Shown: positions 35,155 through 44,395, numbered from the stretch's first letter. The stretch: DNA of 64,000 bases from Desulfurivibrio sp044068515 (GCF_044068515.1 NZ_JBIPKI010000004.1:34668-98667); one strand, 5' to 3'. Numbers and translations are program-made. The notes: generated by a model from the letters alone, not told the origin.

Positions 35155-35171
35155 TCCGGGCGCGGCCCCTG

Positions 35172-35212
35172 GGCGTTTGTCCATCCCCCCGGTTTTGGGG
35201 GCGCCGTTTTTT
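35172..35212 (+). terminator. Probable terminator after rubrerythrin
   Basis: Nested stem: GGCG with CGCC outside and CCCCC-GGTTTT-GGGGG inside, followed by GTTTTTT. Confidence 0.55.
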
Positions 35213-35328
35213 CCCCAATCCCGCAGCCGTAAACGGTGGCGTGCGCGCTCTGACCGGGGCGGCCGCGGGATCCCGTTGACCAATTGGGCCGGGGGAGCTC
35301 GGAACTTAAGCGAAAGGAGGTATTTCGG

Positions 35329-36516
35329 ATGAAGGCGACTGAAATTAAACCGGATATTTTCTGGGTCGGGGCCCTGGACTGGAACAGCCGCGATTTCCAT
35401 GGTTACTTGATCGAAAAAGGCACCACCTACAACGCCTACCTGATCCGGGACGATAAGACCGCCCTTTTCGATACCGTCCGGCAGGGTTTTAAAAGCGACT
35501 TGCTTCACCATCTGCACCAGCTTATCGAGCCGGAAAAAATCGACTACATCGTGGTCAATCACGTGGAGCTCGATCATTCGGGCTGCCTGCCGGAGATGAT
35601 TGAGTTGATCAAGCCGGAGAAAATCTTCTGCTCACCCATGGGCCACAAAGCCCTGTTGGAGCACTTTCATCGGCCCGACTGGCCCTATGAGGTGGTAAAA
35701 ACCGGGGACACGATTTCCCTGGGCCGCCGGACGGTAAAGTTCATCGAAACCCGGATGCTGCACTGGCCGGACAGCATGTTTTCCTATATTCCCGAGGAAA
35801 AACTGCTGATCTCCAGCGATGCCTTCGGTCAGCACTGGGCCACCTCCGAGCGTTTCGACGATGAAGTGGATCCCGGCGAGCTGATGGCTCATGCCGCCAA
35901 GTACTACGCCAATATCCTGCTGCTTTTCTCTCCCAACGTGCAGAAACTGCTGGCGGAAGTCGAGGCCAGCGGCCTGGAGATCGACATGATCGCCCCGGAT
36001 CACGGCCTGATCTGGCGGCGGAACCCGGGGGCCATCCTCGAGGCCTACCAGCGTTGGAGCCGCCAGGAACCCAAGGAGAAGGCGCTGATCATTTACGACA
36101 CCATGTGGCACAGCACCGAAAAGATGGCCAACGCGGTGGCCAGCGGCCTGCTGGAGGAAGGGATCAATTCCGTCAAGCTGCTGCATGCCCGCAAAAACCA
36201 CCGCAGCGATATCATGACCGAGGTTTTGGACGCCAAGGCCTTGATCCTGGGTTCGCCCACCCTCAACAACAATATCATGCCGGCCATGGCCGATGTGCTG
36301 ACCTATATGAAGGGGCTGCGCCCGAAAAACAAGGTCGGAGCCGCCTTCGGTTCATACGGCTGGAGCGGCGAGGCGGTCAAGCATTTGAGCGAGCGCCTTG
36401 ATGCCATGGGGATACCCCTGGTGGCCGAGGGGGTCCGGATCAAGAATGTCCCCGCCCACGAGACCCTCAAGGATTGCGTGGAACTGGGCCGGGCCGTAGC
36501 CCGCGCCATGCGGTAA
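35329..36516 (+). CDS. fprA: FprA-type flavodiiron protein (oxygen/nitric-oxide reductase)
   Basis: Reduces dioxygen or nitric oxide to water or nitrous oxide, protecting anaerobes. The 395-residue protein has the metallo-beta-lactamase-like diiron domain: NHVELDHSGCLPEM (HxExDH, about residues 79-84), MLHWPDSMFSY and SSDAFGQH, then PDHGLIWR. A C-terminal flavodoxin domain follows (YDTMWHSTEKMANAVASGL and GSPTLNNNIMPAMADVL). No rubredoxin fusion is present, so it needs an external electron donor. AAAGGAGG (35313-35320) stands eight bases before the ATG at 35329. It probably belongs with rubrerythrin and the Fur-like gene. Confidence 0.95.
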   Translation: MKATEIKPDIFWVGALDWNSRDFHGYLIEKGTTYNAYLIRDDKTALFDTVRQGFKSDLLHHLHQLIEPEKIDYIVVNHVELDHSGCLPEMIELIKPEKIFCSPMGHKALLEHFHRPDWPYEVVKTGDTISLGRRTVKFIETRMLHWPDSMFSYIPEEKLLISSDAFGQHWATSERFDDEVDPGELMAHAAKYYANILLLFSPNVQKLLAEVEASGLEIDMIAPDHGLIWRRNPGAILEAYQRWSRQEPKEKALIIYDTMWHSTEKMANAVASGLLEEGINSVKLLHARKNHRSDIMTEVLDAKALILGSPTLNNNIMPAMADVLTYMKGLRPKNKVGAAFGSYGWSGEAVKHLSERLDAMGIPLVAEGVRIKNVPAHETLKDCVELGRAVARAMR

Positions 36517-36529
36517 TATTGCCGCCCCA

Positions 36530-36600
36530 CCGCATCTGGGCGTGATCAGGTCCGGCGACATACTGAAGAGTATGGTCGCCGGATCTGTTTGCACCTGCCC
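36530..36600. repeat. Intergenic palindrome, copy C of the repeat family
   Basis: Core GATC-AGG-TCCGGCGACATACT-GAAG-AGTATGGTCGCCGGATC forms a long hairpin with one bulge (36544-36585). Flanking CCGCATCTGGGCG on the left and GCACCTG on the right match the layout of copy B. It lies just after the FprA stop and may end that message. Confidence 0.75.
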
Positions 36601-36769
36601 CAGCCTGGGCTGTGGCCCAATTTTACCTGCCGGACGGCGTTGCCATCTCGTTCTTTGTTCTTGTTCTAATGGTTGACCTGGGGCGGAAAACCGGCATTGC
36701 CCGGTCCGGCGTGGCTGCTGGTCGGAATTAAGCGGGGCCGGGTGGTCTGATTTTTTGTTATGGTGGTCC

Positions 36770-37504
36770 ATGGGGTTGCGGGGGGTTAAAAATCGGGTGC
36801 TGGAGTTGTTGGCCCAAGCTGGATCTTTGCCGGAGGTAAGTTTGGCCGCAGGGCGGGATCTGGCGCCTGAGGAATTGCCCCCGGCGGTGCTGGGGGAGCT
36901 TCTGGCCCTGCCCCGGTCCCAGGTTTTGAAGGTGCTTTTTGCCGCCCTCTGTCATCATGAGCCCCAGGTGCGCTGGCGAGCGGTGAGCGCCATGGGGCCG
37001 GTGGTGGCGGATCTGGCCCGGCAGGATCTCGAGGCGGCCCGGGTGGTAATGCGCCGTTTCATGTGGAGCCTCAATGACGAATCCGGCGGCATCGGCTGGG
37101 GGGCCCCCGAGGCCATGGCCGAGTGCCTGGTCCATCATCCCGGTCTGGCTGAGGAATATAGCCACATCCTGGTTTCCTTCATGCGGGAGGATGGATTTTT
37201 TCTCGAATACCCGCCCTTGCAGCGTGGGCTGATGTGGGGTCTGGGCCGTTTAGCCGCCACCCGGCCCGGCCTGCTCCGGAAAAAAGGGGCCGACCATTAC
37301 CTCTTGCCCTACCTGGACTCCTCCGACTCCGAGGTCCGGGGCCTGGCCGCCCGGGCCCTGGGCTTGCTTGGCGCCGCGGCCGCCCGTCCATCCCTGGAGA
37401 AATTGCGCGGCCACCCGGAGCCGGTTACCTTCTATCAGCACGGCCGGCTGTTGAGGGCCACCGTGGGCGAACTGGCCGGCGAGGCCCTGGACCGCTTGCC
37501 ATAG
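36770..37504 (+). CDS. HEAT-repeat protein (DVU0298-like)
   Basis: A 244-residue soluble protein of helical repeats: HHEPQVRWRAVSAMGPVVADL, then PEAMAECLVHHPGLAEEYSHIL and SEVRGLAARALGLLGAAAARPSLEKL. The hydrophobic spacing suits HEAT/armadillo-type scaffolding, and the shape resembles the DVU0298-type proteins of Desulfovibrio, which have no known role. ATG at 36770 is used (MGLRGVKNRVLELL); a TTG at 36755 in frame adds five residues. It lies upstream of glyQ by about 200 bases with its own spacing, so not clearly in the same operon. Confidence 0.7.
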   Translation: MGLRGVKNRVLELLAQAGSLPEVSLAAGRDLAPEELPPAVLGELLALPRSQVLKVLFAALCHHEPQVRWRAVSAMGPVVADLARQDLEAARVVMRRFMWSLNDESGGIGWGAPEAMAECLVHHPGLAEEYSHILVSFMREDGFFLEYPPLQRGLMWGLGRLAATRPGLLRKKGADHYLLPYLDSSDSEVRGLAARALGLLGAAAARPSLEKLRGHPEPVTFYQHGRLLRATVGELAGEALDRLP

Positions 37505-37606
37505 AGGAGATATTCAGCGACCCCGGCCAGCAAGCCTTTTTCATCTCCTTAAGCTCCTGTTATGTTAAGGAAAAACCTGGCAGCGCGGCCTGTTTGGCAA
37601 AACTCC

Positions 37607-37636
37607 TTGACAGGCCGCGGGCATCTCCCGTAAAAC
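37607..37636 (+). promoter_or_regulatory. glyQ promoter
   Basis: TTGACA (37607-37612, perfect) and TAAAAC (37631-37636, four of six) with 18-base spacing. A 9-base inverted repeat (GCGGCCTGT/ACAGGCCGC) overlaps the -35 region (37585-37618). Confidence 0.5.
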
Positions 37637-37703
37637 GTCACGATACTTTTCCGGGTCCGAGCAGACCCGGTTGTTTGGCGTTAATTTTTCCCCTTGGCGG
37701 TTT

Positions 37704-38576
37704 ATGAATTTTCAAGACATTATCTTTGAACTGGGGCGTTACTGGGCGGAAAAGGGCTGTGCCATTCAGCAGCCCTATGATATGGAGGTGGGGGCCGGCA
37801 CCTTTCATCCGGCCACCCTTTTGCGGGCCTTGGGGCCGGAACCCTGGAGCGCGGCTTATGTCCAGCCTTCCCGCCGACCCACCGATGGCCGCTACGGGGA
37901 AAACCCCAATCGACTGCAGCATTACTACCAGTACCAGGTGATTATCAAGCCGTCGCCGCCCGATATTCAGGAAATGTATATCGAGAGCCTGACCAGCTTC
38001 GGCCTCGACCCCCTGGAGCATGATATCCGCTTTGTCGAAGATGACTGGGAATCTCCGACCCTGGGGGCCTCCGGCCTGGGTTGGGAGGTTTGGCTTGATG
38101 GCATGGAGATCACCCAGTTTACCTATTTCCAGCAGGCCGGCAGCCTGGACCTGCACCCGGTGACGGTGGAGGTGACCTACGGCCTGGAAAGAATCGCCAT
38201 GTATCTGCAGGGAGTGGAGAGCGTTTACGATATTTCCTGGAATGGCCGGGTCAGTTACGGTGATATTTTTCTCCAGGCGGAAAAAGAGTTTTCAGCCTTC
38301 AACTTCGAGCACGCCAACGTGGAAAAGCTGCTGGAGTTTTTCGCCGCTTACGAAGCCGAGGCCTTCCGCCTGCTTGATCTCGACCTGACCCTGCCCGCTT
38401 ACGATTATTGCCTTAAATGTTCGCACACCTTCAACCTGCTTGACGCCCGCAAGGCGATCAGTGTGGCCGAGCGGACCCGTTATATCGGTCGGATCCGCAA
38501 TATCGCCCGCCGGGTCGCGGAACAGTACGTGGCCCGGCGGGAGGCGCTGGGCTTTCCCCTCCTGCGGCGCAACTGA
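37704..38576 (+). CDS. glyQ: Glycine-tRNA ligase alpha subunit
   Basis: Alpha subunit of the bacterial (alpha2beta2) glycyl-tRNA synthetase. The 290-residue protein matches family length and starts MNFQDIIFELGRYWAEKGCAI. Other hallmarks are QPSRRPTDGRYGENPNR (ATP/class II motif region), WEVWLDGMEITQFTYFQQ and EVTYGLERIAMYLQ. ATG at 37704 fits these; an upstream extension is not conserved. The beta subunit glyS, which usually follows directly, is not here: the next genes are a minus-strand tRNA-Sec and an unrelated protein. It must lie elsewhere or be absent. Confidence 0.96.
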   Translation: MNFQDIIFELGRYWAEKGCAIQQPYDMEVGAGTFHPATLLRALGPEPWSAAYVQPSRRPTDGRYGENPNRLQHYYQYQVIIKPSPPDIQEMYIESLTSFGLDPLEHDIRFVEDDWESPTLGASGLGWEVWLDGMEITQFTYFQQAGSLDLHPVTVEVTYGLERIAMYLQGVESVYDISWNGRVSYGDIFLQAEKEFSAFNFEHANVEKLLEFFAAYEAEAFRLLDLDLTLPAYDYCLKCSHTFNLLDARKAISVAERTRYIGRIRNIARRVAEQYVARREALGFPLLRRN

Positions 38577-38682
38577 GGGGTTGATTTTAGCGGGGCGGGA
38601 TTGCGGCGGGGGTTCCGGCAGACCAGGCGGGAAGGGTTTTTCCGGATCGGCCGGCAGCGGGATGGCCGACCCAGGCAAAAGG

Positions 38683-38780
38683 TGGCGGAAGTGCATGGGA
38701 ATCGAACCCACCCACCAGGCTGTTAACCCGGTGCACCGGATTTGAAGTCCGGGAGGGCCACCAGTGCCCTTTCCACTTCC
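38683..38780 (-). tRNA. selC: tRNA-Sec (anticodon UCA)
   Basis: A 98-base gene, CCA encoded at its 3' end. Read on minus it begins GGAAGTGG and ends GCACTTCC-G-CCA. The anticodon arm is CCGGA-CTTCAAA-TCCGG, so the anticodon is TCA, which reads UGA. A long variable arm (CACCGGGTTAACAGCCTGGTG) and discriminator G match bacterial SelC; the eighth acceptor pair is a mismatch here. It reads UGA as selenocysteine, so the organism should make selenoproteins. It is antisense to and between glyQ and the acidic zinc-finger protein. Confidence 0.93.
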
Positions 38781-38988
38781 GCAGTTCCTGCCAACATAGT
38801 TGGTTCCGGCCTGAGCGACAACTTTTTTCCGCCCTTGGGCCGGAAAATATTGGCAGATCAGCCCAAGAGCATTATATGCCCCTGGCACCCGGCCATGATT
38901 ATTGCCGCCCGGGCGCATTTTCGAACCCTTATAACATTCCCCGGGGTGACCCCGGCAAAGAACAAGGTATCAAGGAGCACGTCCCACG

Positions 38989-39333
38989 ATGGAATGCCAG
39001 CGTTTCCAGAAACTTGTCAAAAACTGGTATCTGCAGGTTCAGGATGAGGCCATGGCCCCGGCCCGGATGGTGGCTTTTATGGAGAAACATCTGGTCGATT
39101 GTCCCGTTTGCCGGCTGGATCCCCTGGTGCGGGATGAGGTGAAGCGGATCATCGCCATTGTCCAACCGGCGACCAAAACCCGTAAACCACCCGAGGTCGA
39201 AGCTGAAGACGAGGAGGACATCCCCGACTTGGGCGAGGGGGATGATGCCGTTGCGGACTCTGACGAAGCCGAAGCTGAAGACGCTGATGAAGAGGATGAG
39301 GAAGTACTGGACGACGATGACGAAGAAGTCTGA
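38989..39333 (+). CDS. Small zinc-finger-like protein with acidic tail
   Basis: A 114-residue protein I cannot name. Residues 1-60 have ECQRFQKLV and KHLVDCPVC, which fits the H-x3-C-x2-C zinc motif of anti-sigma (zf-HC2) domains, with an additional upstream Cys at position 3. The rest (about residues 66-114) is very acidic, with many Glu/Asp, and probably disordered. There is no membrane segment, unlike typical anti-sigma factors. The role may be RNA-polymerase-associated or simply metal binding; this is inference. A clear terminator follows at 39341. Confidence 0.65.
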   Translation: MECQRFQKLVKNWYLQVQDEAMAPARMVAFMEKHLVDCPVCRLDPLVRDEVKRIIAIVQPATKTRKPPEVEAEDEEDIPDLGEGDDAVADSDEAEAEDADEEDEEVLDDDDEEV

Positions 39334-39340
39334 AACCAAA

Positions 39341-39377
39341 GACCCCGCTTTCTTGGCCGGAAAGCGGGGTCTTTTTT
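39341..39377 (+). terminator. Rho-independent terminator
   Basis: Stem GACCCCGCTTTC with perfect complement (39360-39371), loop TTGGCCG, followed by T6. Ends the acidic zinc-finger gene and lies 30 bases before the 3' end of the minus-strand tRNA-Met. Confidence 0.9.
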
Positions 39378-39407
39378 ATTTTAGCCGGACGTTGCCGGAT
39401 TATGACC

Positions 39408-39484
39408 TGGTGGCGATGCAGGGACTTGAACCCCGGACTCTGCGGATATGAGCCGCATGCTCTAACCAACTGAGCTACATCGCC
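39408..39484 (-). tRNA. tRNA-Met (anticodon CAU), elongator type
   Basis: A 77-base gene, CCA encoded. Read on minus it starts GGCGATG and ends CATCGCC-A-CCA; the anticodon arm is TGCGG-CTCATAT-CCGCA, so CAT. D-arm AGCTCAGTTGG and T-arm GTTCAAGTC are normal. The first base pairs fully with the last, so it is an elongator (an initiator would have a mismatched 1-72 pair). A CAU anticodon can also read Ile if lysidinylated; the acceptor favours Met but tRNA-Ile2 cannot be fully excluded. Confidence 0.88.
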
Positions 39485-39563
39485 GTAGTTAAGAGCGTTC
39501 TATATGGTAGATTTTTCCATGGTTGTCAACCTCTTTGTCGACACCCGGCGAGGAGGAGAATCA

Positions 39564-39599
39564 TAAAAAAAGGAAGAAGGATTTTACCCCTTCTTCCTT
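39564..39599 (-). terminator. Rho-independent terminator of dsrC
   Basis: Read on minus: AAGGAAGAAGG, eight-base loop, CCTTCTTCCTT followed by T run. It lies about 40 bases beyond the dsrC stop. Confidence 0.85.
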
Positions 39600-39637
39600 G
39601 CGGCATGTTGCCGGAAAAACTTTGCAGCGCGGAGAAA

Positions 39638-39958
39638 TTACACGCAGCCGGTGGGCTTGGGCAGGCCGGCCATCTTGCAGGCTCCCTTGCCGGGTCCGGA
39701 GGGGAACAGCTCGTAGATCCGCTTCAGCGGGTAGCCGGTGGTCTTGGAAAGGATCCGGACCATCGGGGCGATGCCGTTCTTCTTGAAGTAGTCCTGCAGA
39801 ATGTCGATGATCTTGCGATGCTCGTCGGTCAACTCTTCGATGCCTTCGATGCTCTTGACATAGTCAACCCACTCGTCATTCCATTCTTCCATCCCTTTGG
39901 TCAGGAAGCCGTCCTCGTCAACGTTGAAGGTTTTTCCATTATGCTCGATGGTTGCCAT
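39638..39958 (-). CDS. dsrC: DsrC, sulfur-carrier partner of dissimilatory sulfite reductase
   Basis: A 106-residue sulfur carrier. DsrC forms a trisulfide with DsrAB during sulfite reduction and passes electrons from DsrMKJOP. The C-terminal arm carries both functional cysteines, separated by ten residues (GKGACKMAGLPKPTGCV), which distinguishes true DsrC from TusE-like relatives with only one. The N-terminal MATIEHNGKTFNVDEDGFL is typical. AAGGAGGAG stands just before the ATG at 39958, and a strong promoter and terminator bracket it as a single-gene unit, as is usual in sulfate reducers. dsrAB is not in the window. Confidence 0.95.
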   Translation of the reverse strand: MATIEHNGKTFNVDEDGFLTKGMEEWNDEWVDYVKSIEGIEELTDEHRKIIDILQDYFKKNGIAPMVRILSKTTGYPLKRIYELFPSGPGKGACKMAGLPKPTGCV

Positions 39959-40028
39959 TGTTCTCCTCCTTGGCTAAAAGTTTGATCTAATATGAAAAGC
40001 ACCATTTGCCTACTATTCAGGATGCTGT

Positions 40029-40057
40029 TTCTTACTATATGACTTTTCCTTTGTCAA
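40029..40057 (-). promoter_or_regulatory. dsrC promoter
   Basis: On minus: TTGACA (40057-40052, perfect), 17-base spacer, TAAGAA (40034-40029). About 70 bases upstream of the dsrC start, with an AT-rich stretch between. Confidence 0.55.
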
Positions 40058-40109
40058 GCATGGCTCCGGGGTTTTTTTCGTTGTGGCGGGGAGATGTTCA
40101 GCTTATTAT

Positions 40110-41810
<1,701 letters not shown>

Positions 41811-41922
41811 ATATTCGCCGGCCCTGTCCCAAGGCCGGGGTCGGGGCGGAAGCCCGGAGCCCGGGCATTGCCCCGCGGTTTTACCCAGGAGTATTTTTCA
41901 ACCTAAAACAAGGTTTGGGGTT

Positions 41923-42555
41923 ATGAGTTACATCAAGCTGGTGGTCTTTGACTGCGACGGGGTCATGTTCGATTCGCGGCGGGCCAACCGGGAATATTAC
42001 AACCAGATTCTGGCCCGGTTCGGCCGGCCGCCCATGGACAAGGACGAGCTTGATTATGTCCATATGCACCACGTCGAGGATTCCGTCCGCCATATCTTCC
42101 GCCTTTATCCCGAAGACCTGGCCGCCGCCGACCGCTACCGCCGGGAGCTGGACTACACCCCGTTTCTCCAATATATGCAGATGGAAGCGGATCTGCTGGA
42201 GTTTCTCGATTATCTGCGCCCGGAGCGCAAGACCGCGATCAGTACCAACCGGACCACCACCATGCCCATCGTGCTCGAGATGTTTGAGCTGGCCGCCTAT
42301 TTCGACCAGGTGGTAACCGCCCGGGACGTAACCAATCCCAAGCCTCATCCCGAGGCCCTGGAAGTGATTATGCGGACCCTGGCTGTGAAGCCGGAACAAA
42401 CGATCTATATTGGTGACTCCTCGGTGGATCGGGAGCACACCGCCGCCGCCGGGATTCCTCTGATCGCCTTTAAGAACCCCGGCCTGGAGGCGGAATATCA
42501 CGTCAGCAGCTTTATGGAGATTATCGGGCTGCCGCCCTTCCGCCGCCCGGCCTGA
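41923..42555 (+). CDS. HAD-family phosphatase (PGP/Gph-like)
   Basis: A 210-residue haloacid-dehalogenase-type hydrolase. Motif I is FDCDGVMFD (Asp nucleophile), motif II is ISTNR (Ser/Thr), motif III Lys in NPKPHPEAL and motif IV Asp in YIGDSSVDREHTAAAG. The cap is a small helical C1 type, as in phosphoglycolate phosphatases and pyrophosphatase PpaX. The substrate cannot be assigned. ATG at 41923 is used; no clear ribosome site, but the previous ATG-free stretch leaves few options. Divergent from nadB. Confidence 0.85.
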   Translation: MSYIKLVVFDCDGVMFDSRRANREYYNQILARFGRPPMDKDELDYVHMHHVEDSVRHIFRLYPEDLAAADRYRRELDYTPFLQYMQMEADLLEFLDYLRPERKTAISTNRTTTMPIVLEMFELAAYFDQVVTARDVTNPKPHPEALEVIMRTLAVKPEQTIYIGDSSVDREHTAAAGIPLIAFKNPGLEAEYHVSSFMEIIGLPPFRRPA

Positions 42556-42789
42556 AGAGCTTTGCCGCCCGGATTGCCGGGTCCGGCGCCGCCGGCCGGG
42601 TATGGCTTATTGTTGCTGCCGGTCGGGATTAAATGCAAGCAGAGAGTTTGTTTGCCGCCGAAACCGGTAACGGGGACAAAATCCCGGATTGCCCTGGATC
42701 GCAAAAGGCAAGGCGGCAACTAGCGAAACCAAATCCGCCGCCATCAAGGTTTTGGCGACGTTGATAAAATGGTTAACGGGGCGTAAGTG

Positions 42790-43290
42790 ATGAAAATTGA
42801 AAATTCCCACTACCTTCTGGCCCTGGCGCCGGATCAGGACCATGCCGCCGATGCGGTCCGGCGCTTTTTCGCCCGGACCCAGCTGGTCCGTTACGATAAG
42901 GTGGATGTGGACCAGCAGGCCATACAGGCCGCCGACACCCCGGGTTTCTGGCCCAAGGTGGACGAGGCCCTGGCCCGCAACCGCCAGGTTCTGCAGGAGA
43001 TCATCGAGGAGCTGAAAAAGTCCGGAATTCGTTCCCTCGATGATCTCGCCGGGTTGCCCCAGGGCTACCAGAGCAAGCTGGCCCATACCGCCACCCACCT
43101 GCTGGATGGCTTTTTCGGCATCGACAGCGTTTTTTACAGCCTGGTGGAGGATTCCCACTGGATTTCCGAGCCGCTGGGCCGGGAAATCCGCCGTAACCCG
43201 GAAGACTATTATCTGGTGCCGGTCAAGGCCGAACTCTTCTTTGCCAAACGCCAGCAACTGGTGAGCACCTTGCGCAGCTTCGAGTCGTAA
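42790..43290 (+). CDS. Conserved hypothetical protein (166 residues)
   Basis: I do not recognise this family. It is soluble, mixed alpha, with a helix-rich middle (NRQVLQEIIEELKKSG) and an invariant-looking LPQGYQSKLAHTATHLLDGFFGIDSVFYSLVED stretch cut here to HTATHLLDGFFG. Codon use matches its neighbours. ATG at 42790 follows a GTG immediately upstream in frame. No partner genes are obvious; the next two, on minus, are the nickel-type pair. The 234 bases upstream hold no clear promoter. Confidence 0.7.
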   Translation: MKIENSHYLLALAPDQDHAADAVRRFFARTQLVRYDKVDVDQQAIQAADTPGFWPKVDEALARNRQVLQEIIEELKKSGIRSLDDLAGLPQGYQSKLAHTATHLLDGFFGIDSVFYSLVEDSHWISEPLGREIRRNPEDYYLVPVKAELFFAKRQQLVSTLRSFES

Positions 43291-43342
43291 TCACGGCTGT
43301 TCGGGCGGCGGCTGGTTCAGCCAGGCTCTCCCCGCCCTTCGG

Positions 43343-43591
43343 CTAATCGTGATGGTGGTGTTGCTGATGACCGCCATGGGTCGGCCCCCCCGCCTTGATC
43401 AGGGCTTCGGAAAGCAGGCGGTCCGCGTCTTCCAGGAAATCGGCGGCCCGATCGATCAGGTTGGCTACTTCTTCCATGTTTTCATTGCGGGCGGTGGAGC
43501 TCCAGCGCCGTAACTCGGTGGCGTGCCCCTGGTTGTGTTCGATCCAGTGAGGCAAGAGCAGCCTTAGTTTTTCCCCCGTTTCTTTTTCCAT
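43343..43591 (-). CDS. Small helical protein with histidine-rich tail
   Basis: An 82-residue protein with a helical body (MEKETGEKLRLLLPHWIEHN and NLIDRAADFLEDADRLL) and a His-rich tail (HGGHQQHHHHD). The tail should bind nickel or another transition metal. It starts 18 bases after the CooT gene on the same strand, so the two are co-transcribed. The linkage suggests a nickel-handling pair, for a Ni enzyme such as CODH or hydrogenase, by inference. I cannot name it further. Confidence 0.75.
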   Translation of the reverse strand: MEKETGEKLRLLLPHWIEHNQGHATELRRWSSTARNENMEEVANLIDRAADFLEDADRLLSEALIKAGGPTHGGHQQHHHHD

Positions 43592-43609
43592 AATTACGAC
43601 CGATCCTTA

Positions 43610-43801
43610 TCAGTTGGTGGTAAGAATGACCTTGCCGGCCAGAAAATCGATGCGGGCTACCTTAACCCCATCGACAACCTTGGGTTCTTCAAACAGGGTG
43701 CTGATTTTGACCCCGTTGTCTTCGACTTCCAGCAGGGTGGCGTTTTCCGCCACCAGTTCTTGCCGATCCTGCCGGCTCAGCATTACGCTCATCTGACACA
43801 T
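43610..43801 (-). CDS. cooT: CooT-family nickel-binding protein
   Basis: A 63-residue protein beginning MCQMSVML, the invariant CooT start whose second residue, Cys2, binds nickel in the dimeric protein. The rest is an all-beta fold with LLEVEDNGVKISTLF and VARIDFLAGKVIL. CooT supports maturation of the nickel centre of CO dehydrogenase in Rhodospirillum; many anaerobes carry it away from CODH genes. AGAGG precedes the ATG at 43801. Followed by the His-rich protein. CODH itself is not in the window. Confidence 0.88.
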   Translation of the reverse strand: MCQMSVMLSRQDRQELVAENATLLEVEDNGVKISTLFEEPKVVDGVKVARIDFLAGKVILTTN

Positions 43802-43948
43802 TGTTCGGACCTCTGGTTATGGCGCCAACCGGCTCTGCCCCGGCCGGGAGCCGGTTTTTCGGATTTGTTGCAATACCGGGCGCAATTTATTTTAAGTTAC
43901 TTTAAACAGGAATACAAAAAAGCCGCCGCCAGCGCAACTGCTACCCGC

Positions 43949-44395
43949 ATGCAATTACTTGATTGGTCCAAAAGCCGGCGAATTTTAAACGCCGCCCGCG
44001 TAATCGCCGTGGTCGGCCTGTCGCCCAAACCGGCAAGGCCCAGCAACCAGGTGGCCCGTTATCTGCTGGGGCGGGGCTACCGGGTAATTCCGGTCAACCC
44101 CGGTCAGCAAACGATACTGGGCCTGCCCTGTTATCCCGACCTGGACAGCGCCGCCCGGGCCCTGACGGTCCGGATTGATCTGGTCAATATTTTCCGGCGC
44201 TCAGACCAGGTGCTGCCGGTGGTGACAGCGGCCATTGCCGTGGGGGCCGGGGCGGTCTGGATGCAGGAGGGGGTGATTAACCGGGAGGCTGCCCGGCTGG
44301 CCGAAGCCGCCGGTTTGGAGGTGGTCATGGATCAATGTATCAAGACCGTCGATGAACAGCTTTTCGGCCCCGGTTCCCCTCCTCCGACCGGCTGA
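43949..44395 (+). CDS. CoA-binding domain protein (YccU/DUF succinyl-CoA-like)
   Basis: A 148-residue single-domain Rossmann protein of the CoA-binding type: VIAVVGLSPKPARPSNQVARYLLGRGYRVIPVNP, abbreviated to VVGLSPKPARPS, with VDLVNIFRRSD and GAVWMQEGVIN later. Such proteins bind coenzyme A or related nucleotides and are found widely with no proven function. ATG at 43949 is selected; a long frame extends upstream but is unlikely to be coding. It is divergent from CooT. Confidence 0.85.
   Translation: MQLLDWSKSRRILNAARVIAVVGLSPKPARPSNQVARYLLGRGYRVIPVNPGQQTILGLPCYPDLDSAARALTVRIDLVNIFRRSDQVLPVVTAAIAVGAGAVWMQEGVINREAARLAEAAGLEVVMDQCIKTVDEQLFGPGSPPPTG

Noticed and set aside
38683..38780. tRNA-Ser with UGA-suppressing anticodon
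   Set aside because: The long variable arm could suggest Ser, but anticodon UCA with discriminator G and the GGAAG..CTTCC acceptor fits SelC.
42556..42789. A hidden small gene in the gap after the HAD phosphatase
   Set aside because: Only frames without ribosome sites or conserved composition were found.
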